Both the position numbers and the translations under genes were made by a program. This document shows, piece after piece, positions 11,780 through 24,530 of a DNA stretch of 64,000 bases (positions are counted from its first letter, which is position 1; each line of letters begins with the position of its first letter). This DNA comes from Epiperipatus broadwayi. Its lineage: Eukaryota > Onychophora > Udeonychophora > Euonychophora > Peripatidae. The DNA is taken from assembly GCA_028023455.1 (NCBI GenBank), contig JAQFVV010006309.1, positions 516,511-580,510 on the forward strand, given 5' to 3'. Below the pieces are notes generated by a model that had not been told where the DNA came from, did not search any database, and saw only the letters and a list, made by a program, of their open reading frames with translations.

Positions 11780-12880
11780 AAGTTTAAACTTCATTAGGGA
11801 ATGCTGAAAATTATTTACACTTATTATAAATATGCTCTGTGCATTTATTAATATTACATGTTTAATTTAGAGTTATTAAAATAATTGTTATTATTAAAAA
11901 ATTATATGTCATACTTTCTGTAATTACAATTTTAAAAATATCCACTTCAGGTGAACATATTAATGATTATAAGTAATTATTTAATAAGCAAGTAATTAGG
12001 ATTTTTATTCGTAGTCTAGATATAAATTTTAAACCTGTTATAAATTAATATATCTTTTTGAAATTAAATATGAACACATGGAATAATTCAACTTCAGTTC
12101 TCCTTTACCATGTCTAATATTTTTTTAATTATCCATTCTGCTACATATTTTTAACCCATAAAGATATTTAAAAAGATAAATAAAGCAGCTAGTTTATACA
12201 TACTTATTTTTGTTATATATATTTTACTTTCAAAATGTAAAGATGTTGATCTAAATTATAACAAATGCATCTTGAGTGTCATTTATCACTTTCAGATGTC
12301 TTTATTTATATGTTTCAAGAATGTGTGGAAAAGTGAAGTTTTAAGTATATGGTTTGAATTGAGACTTTACTTGTCTTTATCTTATGTGGTAGATGTTTAC
12401 TGTTACATGATTACTTTAAATTGTAATCTAAAATTGTACATTATCTGTTAACATTTTCACATTTTAAAAATAAAACATATCACACAGAGTTAGATATTTT
12501 TGAAATAGCTATGTTGACATGAAACAGATGTTTAAAACTCTATATTGTAGATAAACATATACATACATATAAAATATTGATTTTTTCCCCCCCTTCGTTT
12601 GTATTTGTAATTCAAATTTGCAAATGTTTGCTCATTTGCATAATGAAGTGATTTCTTTTTTCTTTACAACCTATTGTTAAGTGCACGTTCAGTGAAGTTC
12701 ACCATACAAACATTTGCAAATTTGATATATATATATATAGTATAGTTTAATCTGTTTATATTATGTAGTGGCAAGTTTTATTCATGACTTATTTAAAGTT
12801 TAATTTTCACTGGAAAGTGTTGCATATTTTTCACCAAATCACACATAGTACATATATTTAAATAATGATAGTTATAAAAC
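11780..12880. other. AT-rich non-coding stretch
   Basis: Background AT-rich sequence with no gene signal, apart from the small perfect inverted repeat at 12612-12725 listed separately. Confidence 0.5.
12612..12725. repeat. Small hairpin with perfect 19-bp inverted termini
   Basis: TCAAATTTGCAAATGTTTG at 12612-12630 is the exact reverse complement of 12707-12725. The 76-base spacer includes ATTTGCATAATG, an octamer-like word. It could be a minimal MITE. No target duplication can be assigned because the flanks are low complexity. Confidence 0.6.
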
Positions 12881-12884
12881 GAGA

Positions 12885-13458
12885 AAATTTTCAAGCACCC
12901 TACAACTATCCGCACTATCTCATACAACTGATACACATGACCACACACATGTAGAAAAGATAAATAATCACCAATACACATATTTCATGCTAAACCAGCA
13001 GCACTCATTAGTTGGTCCAGATTATCATCTCCCCCATATATATATATAATCAGTGCTCAGTTTATATTATGATAGAAAATCTTCATACTTTAATGGAGAG
13101 TGACTTGAGGTCAACATGGGTATGGCAATAATATTGGCATCAGCATGGGATTTGGGTTTTCATCATCAGATTTTCAATGATATGGATGGCTGAAAAGTTG
13201 GAGGTTGGAGTAAATTGAAACCTGTCCATTAAAGTATGAAGATTTGCTATCTTAATGTAAACTGAGCACTGATTATATATATGTGTGGAAGATGATAATC
13301 TGGACCAACTGATGAGTCCTTGTTTAGCATGAAATACGTATATTGGTGATTATTTATCTTTTCTACATGTGTGTGGTCATGTGTATCAGTTGTATGAGAT
13401 AGTGTGGGTAGTTGTAGGGTGCTTAAAAATCTGAGTTCAAATCCCCTATATTTACAAT
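12885..13458. mobile_element. Family A foldback element, about 570 bp
   Basis: The left arm (from CAAGCACCCTACAACTATCC) and right arm (ending CTGAGTTCAAATCCCCTATA) are inverted copies. The unpaired middle (about 13090-13225) carries the family's internal block, GAGGTCAACATGGGTATGGC and CATCAGATTTTCAATG. The open frame at 12793-12981 is only a shadow. This copy shows that the family has an arm-loop-arm plan with a conserved internal segment. Confidence 0.8.
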
Positions 13459-13940
13459 TAAGCTTCCAGGTTTGTGAAGAGTGCCTGGTTTTTAAATATA
13501 AAATGAGTAAATAAAAAAACGATCACACACATAAATTTTTAATTATTTCATTAGTCTTGATCAGAGTTCCAAGAATGGAAAATACCAAAAATTCATAGAT
13601 ATTAAAAAACCAGCCTAGTTTGGGAAAGAAAGAAGGGTTAAGAATGCCAAAGTATTAAAAAAAAACACTATCTCATTTCTAGAATGATTATTTGAGGATA
13701 GAATTGGAAAAAATATTATGGCAAAATAAAAGCAGAAGATTTAAAATTATACTAATTTTTAAATGTGCAATAATAAAATATATTTGCTGATATTTTGATT
13801 TCTAAAACAATAATTACATATATATATACTATAATTTAAAACACACATCCTTACTCAAACATATGTATATATAAATACTCGCACATTCTTACCTATTTAT
13901 ATATATCATTAAAAACAGTCAACACTTCGATATATATATG

Positions 13941-14075
13941 ATTTAGGCTATGTATATTTGTTAGCTTAAATTACCCTCACCTATATAATTAAATACAGCA
14001 TTTTTCGAATATTATATGGATATGCATATTTGTTAGCTTAAATTACATGCATGTATAATTGAATTCAGTGGAACT
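13941..14075. repeat. Tandem duplication, 72-bp unit
   Basis: ATTTGTTAGCTTAAATTAC follows TATGTAT at 13949 and TATGCAT at 14021, and both are followed by TATAATT.AATTCAG-like text. Two copies with moderate divergence. Confidence 0.7.
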
Positions 14076-14389
14076 GTGATATCTGCTATGTTGTGTTCCA
14101 AACCACTTCTGCATATATCAAGTGTAATAGCTTACATTTTATTGATAAACCTTGATTATAACAGAATATCTATTGTTTATTGAACTGCAAATATACAGTA
14201 CTTTTCAACATGTACACATATATAATGTAAATGTTTTTGCAAGCATTTTTGAGTTAATGTAAATGACTAAACATACCCTTGTTAAAATATATGAAAATAT
14301 GTTTCCATCAATTTATTATTAATAACTACATTGTTATTATTATTATTTTTAATTTTGTTTATACTATAATCATAATTTATATATATTAA

Positions 14390-14462
14390 ATTCTAAGTGC
14401 TAAGAATGATAAATAAAAAAAGCTTTAGTGTAGACATACCTTAAAATTAGAATTAAGCACTT
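14390..14462. repeat. Partial copy of small hairpin repeat (see 31988-32107)
   Basis: AAATTCTAAGTGCTAAGAAT, then AAATAAA, and later ATTAAGCACTTTC match the left arm and middle of the hairpin at 31988-32107. The right arm is missing. Confidence 0.6.
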
Positions 14463-15334
14463 TCAATACCATGGTTATGATATTATATTCATATAACTAA
14501 TAGTAATAGTAATAATAAAAATAATAATATTATTAGGGTGCATATATAGATTAAAACTATAAATATAAACAAAATTAAAAAAATAATTAAATTATTAATA
14601 ATAAATTGAAGAAATAACATTTTCATATATTTTAATGAGTGTGTGCTTAATCATTCTCATTCACTCAAAAAATAAAAATAAGAAAAATAACTTACTGTAT
14701 TGTATTTTCATTTTTTAAATAAAATGAATAGCAAAATGTTTGACTTTTATTACAATATGCATTGGGTGATAACCTTTTTTTAATTTTTTTTTTCTATTGA
14801 AATATAATAGCAATCTAGAGTTGTTTTGATATTTTTGAACCTGCTTTGACTTTATGAATGTTCTTAAAATTTTTAAAGCTTTTAGAATTATGCATAGAAA
14901 ACATTTTATTACTCAAAATATTGTACGTGAAATTTGGGAAAAAATAATAAATGAAGAATGAAATATGTGGGCTTTCAATATAAGCAAAGAAGTGTGTGTA
15001 ATAAACATTTGTGTATGGCCCTCTTAGATGGAAAAATGGCTACTTGTGAATAGTAAAATTTATTAAATTTACAAATTTTAATGTTTTTTTTTTTTTTATC
15101 TTTTAAATGACAATTTTTTAGTTCGTCAGATTTATTAAAACTTTGATTGTTCTTATTTGTCAATTATGCTTCCATTCATAGAAATATTGAAATAAAATAA
15201 TCACAATTGTCTAAATTTAACTTTTAAAAATTGAATTATTTTACATTCAAATTGCTCAAGTATAATAAAAATTAAAATAAAATTCATAATTTGAAAACAA
15301 GTATATTTTATATACTTGGAGTTTAGATGTAATA

Positions 15335-15967
15335 TAAGGGATTTAAACACAGACTTTCAAATTCCCTTCTGCTATCCACTCTATCTCATACAACCTATAC
15401 ACATGATTACATGTGAAAAAGATAAATGATCTCCAATATATGTATTTTGTACTGAACCAGTTCTCATCAGTTGGTCCATATTATCATCTCCCTCTCCACA
15501 TATATATAATCAGTGCTTGGTTTATATTAAGATAGAACATCTTTAAACTTTATAGGACAGGCTTCAATCTACTCCACCCTTCAATATTTCAGCCATATAT
15601 ACATTGAAATTCTGATGATGGTACATCCAAATCCCTTGTTGATGCCAATATTATTGTCATGCCATGAAGACTTTAAATAATTCTGATTCCTCATGTATAA
15701 GACCTTATTCAAATATTACAGATCCAGCATGTATTCTCCCCATCCCTCCTGTGCATTTAAATGGGTAAAGTCTTATACATGAAGAGTCAGAATAACTTAA
15801 AATCACCATGGCATGACAATAATAGTCACCAATAAGGGATTTGGATCTTCCATTACCAGATTTTCAGTAGTATGGGTGGCTGGAGTGTTGGAGAGTGGAA
15901 TAGATTGAAGCATGTCCAATAAAGTTTGAAGATTTTTTATTTTAATATAAACTGAGCACTGGTTATA
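15335..15967. mobile_element. Family A foldback element, interrupted
   Basis: The left arm begins AAGGGATTTAAACACAGACT and the internal block includes AAATTCTGATGATGGTACAT. The right arm starts and stops at GAGCACTGGTTATAC near 15967, exactly where the RTE LINE 3' tail begins. About 170 bases of the expected right arm are absent and I do not find them beyond the LINE. Confidence 0.75.
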
Positions 15968-17720
15968 CATAATCATCATCATTATCAACCATTATCAATC
16001 CACTGCAGGATGAAGGTCTCTCTAAGTTCAATCCATCTTCTTCGATCTTTAGCTTCTCTTCTCCACATCACCCTTGCACACTTTCTCATCTCATCCATCC
16101 ATCTCACATGTGGTCTCTTTCTGGGTCTTTTACATATCTCTTGGAATCCCATTTAAGATTTCAATTGTTCATCTATTATTATCTCTTCTAGCAATATGAT
16201 CAGCCCAACTTCAATCTTTTAATTTTTTCAATGAGGTCAGTAACACTTGTTTGTTCTCTTATCCATACATTGCATTTTCAATATCTTCTTGTTATTCCCA
16301 GTACACATCTCTCCATACTTCTTTGAGTGGTCTGAAGTCTCTGTATTGCTCTTATATTAAGTGTCTAAGTCTCATATCCAAAAGTAAGAACTGGCAAAAC
16401 ATATTTGTTAAAAACCTTCCTTTTCAAACACATAGGCAAATTTCCTTTTAGTATCAAGTTATTTCTATCAAAAGCACTCCAACCAAGTTTAATTCTATGA
16501 TTAATTTCATCTGACCAAGATATTTGTAACTGTTAACTTCTACTAATTCATCATAATAAATTTTTATTTTCATATTTTGAGCAAATCAATTAAACATTAC
16601 TTTAGTCTTTTTAACATTTATCTTTAGTCCTACTTTCATCTGATAACTCCTGCAACATTTCCTGCAGCTCTGAAGCATTATTTGCAAAAATAACTACATT
16701 ATCTTCAAAATCTAAATGACTTAAATAATCTCCATTTACTTTCACTCCTTTAGTTTCTCATTTTAATCCACAAAATACTTCTTGCAGCACTGCTGTAAAA
16801 AATTTTGGAGATATGGAGTCACCTTGTCTTAAACCCTTCTCAATGTTGACTTTCCCAGTATCATTATATAATCTCATTGTTGCTGTTGCATTTTTACAAA
16901 TATTCTTTAAAATATGACAATATTCTGGATCTATACCTTGATGATCCAATGCTTTAATCACTGAAGAATGCCTTTTCATAATCTACAAATCCAAAACATA
17001 ATGACAACTCATATTCATTTGTTCTTTCTATAACTTCTCTCAATACCTGAATATAATCTACTGTACTAAAACCACTTTTAAATCCAGTTTGTTCTCTTGG
17101 TTGGTGGAAATCCAATGTTCTCTGTAGTCGAGTTGTAATTATCTTGGTAAAAATTTTGTATAAAACTGATAAAAGGCTGATAGGTCTGTAATTTCTAATA
17201 TCTTCTTTATCACCTTTTTTAAATGTTAATATTATTATTGCATTCTTCCAATCATTTGGTACATCTTTATCATTTAGATATTTGGTATAGAACTTTGCCA
17301 AAAAAATTTCTATTCCTTCATCTGCTTCTTTTAATATATCCAATTATAATTCCATCATTACCTGGAGCCTTTCCTTTCTTCATACATTTATTTGCATATC
17401 TCATTTCTTCATTTAAAATTCTGAGCAATTCAGAAGATATAATAGATATAGGAGGTACTTTTCTTTATTACTATATAATTCTTGATAAAAGTTTTCTACC
17501 CATTTCATGATGTCATCTCTCTTTTTAGAAATAATTCCATCTTTTTTTTTTTATTGCAGATATAAATTTCCTACCAATACCAAAATGTTGTTTTACATTT
17601 TTGAGACTTTTTATTTTCTTCTACAGCTTTCCTTGCTAGTTCCCAGTTATACTTTCTTATATCATTTTCAACTCTTTTCCACACCATTTTACTAAATTTG
17701 AGACATTCAATACTAATTAT
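15968..17720 (-). mobile_element. RTE-type LINE, 5'-truncated
   Basis: Minus-strand non-LTR retrotransposon. The 3' end is a (GAT/AAT)n-like tail (complement of ATCATCATCATTATC at 15969), as is typical of RTE elements. The coding remnant covers pre-RT linker, RT and the basic C-terminus. The 5' end, with the endonuclease, is missing. A fragment of the same family lies at 33085-33240. Confidence 0.85.
16005..17720 (-). pseudogene. RTE reverse transcriptase remnant
   Basis: RT of an RTE-clade LINE. Read on the minus strand: KYNWELARKAVEENK pre-RT helix (17571-17768); RNYRPISLLSVLYKIFTKII and EQTGFKSGFSTVDYIQ (16954-17343); VDYEKAF catalytic motif A; a frameshift at 16954-16979; then HQGIDPEYCHILKNI and GLRQGDSISPKFFTAVL (16758-16979). 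The YADD box reads LDFEDNVV near 16700, so the second catalytic Asp is lost. The tail KRPHVRWMDEMRK and RRRWIELRETF near 16010-16100 is the usual RTE C-terminus. Frameshifts and stops make it inactive. Confidence 0.85.
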
Positions 17721-17725
17721 ATATA

Positions 17726-20060
17726 TATTGTAATGGTTAGATTCATCTATCTTGCTAACACGCTGCAAAATTCAAACCCCAGACACGAAACTTAACATCT
17801 TAGAAGGGGTTACCTCCCAGAAATCCTAAGCATGAATGCAACATCCAAGCTCCACAGTGCCACATACATGACAGCACATCTGACATTACAAATAGCACAG
17901 TTTCTTTCTGGTGCCGTTGGTCAGGGAGAAACAAGAGATTCTAAATTAAATAACCCTAGGTTCGATTAACAAGAACTATAAATATGCCAAAGATACCTAT
18001 CAATTGATATAGTATGTAATTTAGATCATTGGGATAAATAAATAAAAGAAGTGTAATTAATCAATTCAAATATAATATTTATTAGACATTAATTTATAAA
18101 CAATGTCAGCTATACAAATTTGATAGCTATATAAAAGATTACTTTTATGGTACTTCATACTTGGATTAAAATTTATTATAATGTGCCTAATTGTACTGAG
18201 ATATTGTAAGTATATGCGAACTATGCAAAGCACTAAAGAAAACTTAATGAATCAAAACTAATTAAGATAGTAGGGAAAATCTTGGTATAGATGGGAGAAT
18301 AACCCAGGTGAATCATGGAGTTTTAGGGATAAGACAGAGCTACACTGAATGTGATGGGAATAAATGTAATAATAAATTCATAATGAAGTATATGGTGATG
18401 CCAGTGAGGTATGGTACTAAGGATGGAGTGCGGTATGTTGAAACTGCGGCTTTACAAAAAAAATTGATAAAAATAATTATGGTCATGGATAGGCAGTTCA
18501 CCATTTATCTGTGAAATATTTAGTCACCTTGATTAACCCAAGCCTGGGCCATGCCCAGTAGCTTCATGATGGTAGGGATGTACACATATAATTCCCATGT
18601 GAGATGTTCCATACCACACCCTACTGGGAACCATGAAGGAAAAGGGTACAGTATCAGCTATTGATACTCTTGGGAAAGTAGCATAGTAAGTCTCAACACC
18701 CCAGCATGTTCGCTGGCAACATGCAATTAATCATAAAATATGTATAATAAAAAGGAAATTCATAAATGGGCAGAATAGCCTCTCTTAACATTGGGTTTTG
18801 CATACATTTGCATAAAATGATGTTGATAATCTAAAGAGGTAATGATTATTGAGTAACAAAACTCTGAAAGCCCTTAGTCTGCAGAAATTATGATATAGAA
18901 AGCCTACAGAAATTATTATATAGAAAAGTTTCACCACAACGCATCAGCATATTATTAATTACAAAATTAAATGAATAAATAACTAGCTGAAAATTAATTT
19001 ATGTAAGATGTGAAAATATAAATATATTTTAATATCAATTAAAGTATAGTGGTTTTAATAAAATAGTGAGGCAACCAAGCATTTATATAAAATTTCCCTA
19101 CGTAACTCACACATGCTTGAGTGGATTAATTTAAAATATTTCACATAGAATTTATGGAGGAAACATATTTGGATAAGAATGGATATTATACTAGTACTTT
19201 CATTCTCAGCTAAAACTTTTATAGAGAATTAATCCTTGGATAAATGAGCCATTGAAATTTTTAAAACAAATAATAAGAGGGTAATTTAACATTTAAGTCC
19301 ACATCAAAATGGTGGTTTATAAAATAGTATTATAAAAGGAAATAGTTGGATTGGTTAGCAGGGTTTATTCAAGCACATTATAATAAAGAATAGAACGAGA
19401 CATTAAACAAATATATAAAGAAAATATTAACCCAAGTAGGAATTAAACATGCATTAAAAGACAAGAACTAAATGAATAAATACAATTATTAAATACAATA
19501 AAAGAGTAGCACAGATTGGAATTATTTATGAGATATCTTGGGTTAAATTTTATATTACCTCAGCTTTTAAGAACAGTCCATACACACTTTTGAAGAGTTT
19601 AATGGATTTCTTGAGAAGCTTCAGTTCATTCTTAAGTCTATGGATTTGGTGGGCTTCAGCAGCATTATTTAGGCAGCATTAGAACTGGATGTTTGACCAG
19701 CAGCATTCCAGTCTATTAGGATGGTAAAGTCAGGCATTAGATGATAAACAACAGGACATCAGATGGTAAATGATGGATGGTAAGTTAGCCATTCCCAAGG
19801 GAAAACAGCACACTGTTTCTTTCTACTCCATCATTTTAAGGTTGGCTATTACTAAAACTGTTTGACCAAATTCACTTCCCCATCGGACCTGGTAAGGTGA
19901 TTTCTTTTTTTGAACAACTTTTATAACTTGCTGGTAACTCTGCTGGGTCACTATCAATTAATAATTCAATAACAATTCTTCACTGACCACACTCAGAATA
20001 ATAATATCTCCAAATAGAATCAGAAAAACTGAAAATCCAAAATTTAATAATCTGCCCTAC
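17726..20060. mobile_element. Possible composite repeat opening TGTAATGGTTA
   Basis: Begins TATTGTAATGGTTAGATTC and contains three patches richer in G+C than the background: 17760-17960, 18530-18725 and 19560-19960. The last holds repeated CAGCAGCATT and GATGGTAAA words. Segments at 36713 and 51006 open with the same word TATTGTAAYGGTYA, and the first has the same patchwork. It could be a decayed LTR element, since many gypsy-type LTRs start TGTAAC. No protein motif is visible and the right limit is a guess. Confidence 0.3.
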
Positions 20061-20193
20061 TTATATATTTTCCTTGACTATACAGTGCTATAGTCATCCG
20101 ATGATAAATCCATTAATTAATGTCATTAATTTAATCAGAAACCAAAAGAATGCACTTAGATTTTAATTAATTTTAACATTCTTACATTTCCAG

Positions 20194-21287
20194 ATACACC
20201 TGGGTCTCGTTTTACGCGATAGATAGGTTCCTCAGAAAACACGTGCAAACGAAATCGCGCAAAAATAGACGTAACTTACATTGAAAAAGGGGGGATGTGG
20301 TCTGTGATTTTTCAAAATTCACGTAAAAGCAAAGCACCAACGTAAAATTACTTTAAAATTCGCGCAAAAAAAATAAGGAAATAAAACATGACTAATAAAA
20401 AATTTCAAATTTGAAAAAAATTGATACAAGACAAACTTTTTTTAACTATAATATTTAATTTTATTCAAAATAATATATTTTTATGCATAATTTACAGTAC
20501 AGTAATTTACATTTTTTTATACATGTTTTAATTATTATCGCTATTTGCCAAAAAACACGTTCGTTTGCAAACTGAAGAAATACAACTAGTGCCAACTTCA
20601 CACTCATGTTGTGTCAATGGTTTTCTGGTGACAATGTAATTAGTAATTAATCTTTGAGATGATGATTTTATTAATTGTTTATGAAACTAACAACTAAAAA
20701 TTAAATTCTTATTTTTGTCTTTAATTTTTTAATTTTCAATTCCGTTTAAAAATCAAATTTCACATCACATTAATTTCAAGTTGTCGGAAGTAATTTTTAA
20801 ATTGCTAATTACAATTAAAAATCAGATTTTAATTTTTAATTCTCAAATTTAATTGTGCTCACTGCTATTACTCACCTTTTAAAAATAAACTTGTGGACAC
20901 TAAATGATTAATAATTGATTACGTTCTTTTTTAAAAAGCAAAAACAGAATGTGATTTAAAATGCAAAATTAACACGCACAATGTTTGAACAAATTTACAT
21001 TATAATCTTGTAAAATTTAATGTGTGTATACATAAATTTGTGGAAATCATGATTTTAATTTCATTATTGCATAAAATCTTACTATTATAAAGCACTGAAA
21101 ATATTGAAATTACTAAGATGAAAGTCAAATTCCAATAATGTGCTATTACTTTCAATATAACATAAGTGCGTGAAATTTATTATTTAAAGATGTAGCGCAT
21201 TATTGGAGTTCGACTTCCGATGAAACATGAATCACATAACTTCAAAATCGTGTTAAATAAGTCCGCGTAAAAAGAGACCAGGTGTAT
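20194..21287. mobile_element. Non-autonomous TA-flanked DNA transposon, pogo/Tigger-like
   Basis: Terminal inverted repeats: left TACACCTGGGTCTCGTTTTA from 20195 and right ending AAAAGAGACCAGGTGTA at 21286. Both continue into ACGCG. The ends are flanked by TA, the Tc1/mariner/pogo target. Internally there are subterminal GCG/ACG words in an otherwise AT-only interior (20450-21150) and no transposase. CpG-bearing termini of this type resemble Tigger-type MITEs. Length is about 1.09 kb. Confidence 0.75.
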
Positions 21288-21289
21288 TC

Positions 21290-21730
21290 TGATTATGATC
21301 CATTTAATTAAATTTTGCTAGTGAACCTCTGTTATTTCTAATCTTGACAGAAAAAAAACTTATTAGTGAAACTTGGCATAAATAGGTTAAAATTAGTTAC
21401 TATTGTTCTCTTTCCCCACCCTCATTTATTGTTATTTAAAATAAGGCACCCTTTAAAAGATTTCAAAGTTTTAAAACTATTTTAGGCCATTTATAGAATT
21501 ATTACAGAAATATTAGAATTTAAATGCAAAAAAATGTATATTTCACTCATAAGCAATCCCACATTAAAAATTAAAATATTTAGCTTTAAAACATTTGACC
21601 ATATATCGCAGTATGTGTGTAGATGAGAATATGTGACAAAATTTAATTATGATAAAAACCTATGGGTACCCCTTTAGGAGTCTACATTAGACAGGATTTC
21701 GGTATGCACACCATACGATGAGTTTAGGTT
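21290..21730. other. AT-rich non-coding spacer
   Basis: No coding or repeat signal recognised between the Tigger-like element and the next family A fragment. Confidence 0.4.
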
Positions 21731-21734
21731 TGAA

Positions 21735-22240
21735 ATAATGTATGAGGGTAGATCAGATTTTCAATAGTATGGATGGCTGAAGAGTTGGAGTAAGTTGAAG
21801 CCAGCCCATTAAAGTGTAAGGATTTACTATCTTATTATAAACTGAGTACTGATTATATATATGTATGGGAGATGGTAATCTGGACCAACTGAGTACTGGT
21901 TTAGCAGGAAATATGTATATTCATGATTATTCATCTTTTCTGCATGTGTGTCAGTAGTATGAGATAGTGTGGATAGTGAAGGAGCTTGAAAGTCTGAGTT
22001 CAAATCCCCTATATTTACAGTTAGGCTCCAGGTCTAAGAGTGCTTGGTATTTCAAATCTTATATATATATATATATATCTGGAGGGGGGAATCATGATCT
22101 GGACCAATTGATGAGTGTTGGTGCAGCACAAAATAAGTATATTGGAGATTTTTTTTTTTTTCACGTGTATTGGTTGTACGAGATAGAGTGGAAAGCTTAA
22201 GGGTGCATGAAAGTCTTTGCTCAAATCTCCTATATTATAT
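21735..22240. mobile_element. Family A right-arm fragments, two in a row
   Basis: The first fragment (21745-22020) runs from ATCAGATTTTCAATAGTATG through ATCTGGACCAACTGAGTACT to GAGTTCAAATCCCCTATATT, the right half of family A. The second (22080-22240) repeats the outer part, from ATGATCTGGACCAATTGATG to TTTGCTCAAATCTCCTATAT. No left arm is present. Overlapping open frames here are shadows. Confidence 0.75.
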
Positions 22241-23158
22241 TATAAAATTCATAATTGAAAAAAATATAAGAAAATTTGCTTGCAGTAAAACAAAAGAATT
22301 AATTTTCAACCAATTACAATGTGTAGTCATCACTGATTTTCTTTTGACTTACAAGTAGAAATCCTGATTATTCATTTCTATTGTTTTTTCTTTTTCTAAA
22401 ATTAAATATTTACTAATCTAAATCTAACTACATCATTAGTCAATATGTTGTGAAAAATAATTATAAATATGTGAATAATTATGACAAATACATGTTTTCT
22501 ACTTCTGGTTGCTGAACGTTATTGATTTATAAACAGCAGTTGAGTATTTTACTTCTAAAAATTTAATATTTTTGAATAAAAGTCTATACTTAAGTACAGT
22601 ATTAGCCAGTATATTGTAAAAATTATTTATAAATGTAAATAATTATGAAAAATACATGTTTTCATGTTCAAAATCTATTATGAAAGAATAAAAGATTTTG
22701 GGTGCATTTTCTGATGTTATAAGATAAAAGGGGATTGTAATACTATATAAGGCAAGATATTCAATTTATTTACTAAAATAATGACACTGCAGATTTTTTT
22801 TAAAATTATTATTATAGATAAGCTATGGTAAAATGAAGAAAATGTGACTAAAAATGGCCGAGAGATTACACATTATGAAAAATTACAGTTCTGAACTGAC
22901 AATAGATGTTAAAAAGTTAAAAAATGTGATTGCATATATGGTTTGAGATAAAAATATAGTTACTTTTCATATCATAATATGTATTAAATTTATAAATATT
23001 AATGTTTATTTACATTATTTTATTATTATTATTTTTAGATAGTATATAACTGAAGTAGAGTATGTTGATACAACATAATTTGTGGCTTCACTGTATAGCA
23101 GTTTTCAATATTATAGGTAATTTTTAATCTTGAAAAATTAGCCAAATACTATTATTTA

Positions 23159-23395
23159 TATATATTGCTTATAATAACTTCTTTCATATACACTTTAATG
23201 CAAAACATTTTTTTAGTAAAACTTTTTTATTTTCCTGACAGTTTCGACTGTCCAGCAGTTTTCCTCAGAGGAAGTTTGAGAAAGCTCTGATGAAGACTGC
23301 TGACAGTCGAAACCATCAGAAAAATAAAGAAGTTTTATTAAAAAAATTTTTTGCATTAAAGTGTATATGAAAGAAGGTATTATAAGCAATATATA
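23159..23395. repeat. Palindrome with hammerhead-like core in both arms
   Basis: Arms of about 105 bases: ATATTGCTTATAATAACTTC at 23163 pairs with the segment ending near 23391. The right arm reads CTGATGA (23287-23293), GACTG-CTGA-CAGTC, GAAAC (23309-23313), which has the order of hammerhead ribozyme core strands around stem II. The left arm, read on the minus strand, gives CTGAGGA, a similar stem and CGAAAC. Hammerhead motifs are established in Penelope-like elements. Whether this folds or cleaves is untested. Confidence 0.75.
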
Positions 23396-24447
23396 TGAAT
23401 AGATGAAGAAATGCAAAGAAAGTAAAGGAGAAGAATAAGAGTATATACTTCAAATGCTATTGATAAATTTTTCACTTTACCTTTACTTACTAGATTGCTA
23501 TGGTAATGCCAGATGACCATTATCTCAGATATATATAGGTTATTAGAAAATCTAGGAAGTTTTTAAATAATATTGAAATCTATTACAACCCACATGAAAA
23601 CATAACCTCATTTATCTAAAGCTTAGTTCTATCTTTTATGAAAAAATTAATTTCTTACTTATTTTACTTAGCATTTTTCCTCAACATTCTATGTAATTTT
23701 TGGTTTTGATTAATTAACCAAATACTGTTAATAAGCTTTTCAGCACAACTTCGGCATACTTGTATACATCTGGGCTGGTTAATGTTGATGGCCATTTTGC
23801 TTTGGCATAACAAATAAATTATGCACACACACATATAGTAATATTTATTAAAAACTTTTTATATTCATCTACATTTTGTTTTATTATTTAATATAAATCT
23901 ATTATATATTTACAAAGTATGTCTATACATTTTGTCAGTGGAAAATATTCCCTTAATGTTATGTAATATCACAAAAATGTTTTTAGAATATTTGAATTTA
24001 TTTAAGTCAAACTTAGCACAGTTTTGAATTTTAAAAATTAACTAACTCAATTGTTTTTAATAAGATCTGTGTTCATTTTAAAGTTTTCATATAAGATTAT
24101 TCTTTCATTTCAGTTAATTTGAGACTTTCTAAGATTAATGCCACATGTTCATTACATGACAAAGATGAAAAAAATCACAAATCCTTCATTTCCCTGAATT
24201 ACAAATATATAGAAGCGTCATAATCAAATAAATTATGTCTCATGTACAATATGCGATTTTCTACTATATATAATATTTATGTATTGGCTTTTAAATTAAT
24301 TTAATTAATTCAGCAAATTAACATTTTAAAAAATTTATTCTACAAATGCAATGTTTCCATCAGATAAATATTTTTTTTTACTTTAATTAGTTTAGCATGA
24401 GTTAAATCAATATTATATTAACAAAATTTTATTCTACAAATGTAATA

Positions 24448-24530
24448 TTTCTGTTGGCTCAGTTGGTAAGGAGTTTTCTTGGAAAATGTAAGGACATAAG
24501 TTCAAGTTGTAAACGAAGATAGAATTTTCC
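24448..24530 (+). repeat. tRNA-like pseudogene or SINE head
   Basis: GGCTCAGTTGGTAAGG is a near-ideal RNA polymerase III box A / D-arm. About 40 bases later AAGTTCAAGTT resembles box B. The acceptor stem does not close convincingly and the T-arm is weak, so it is not a functional tRNA gene. It may be the 5' head of a SINE without a recognisable tail. Confidence 0.5.

Larger units (their letters stand above)
13460..15330. other. AT-rich non-coding stretch with short repeats
   Basis: Contains a 72-bp duplication (13941-14075), a partial copy of the small hairpin repeat seen at 31990 (14390-14462), ATT/AAT runs near 14335 and 14500, and T-runs near 15085. No coding signal. Confidence 0.5.

Noticed and set aside
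24448-24530. Functional tRNA gene
   Set aside because: Box A is excellent, but the acceptor stem does not close and the T-arm lacks the GGTTCRANNC pattern. It is kept only as a tRNA-like repeat.
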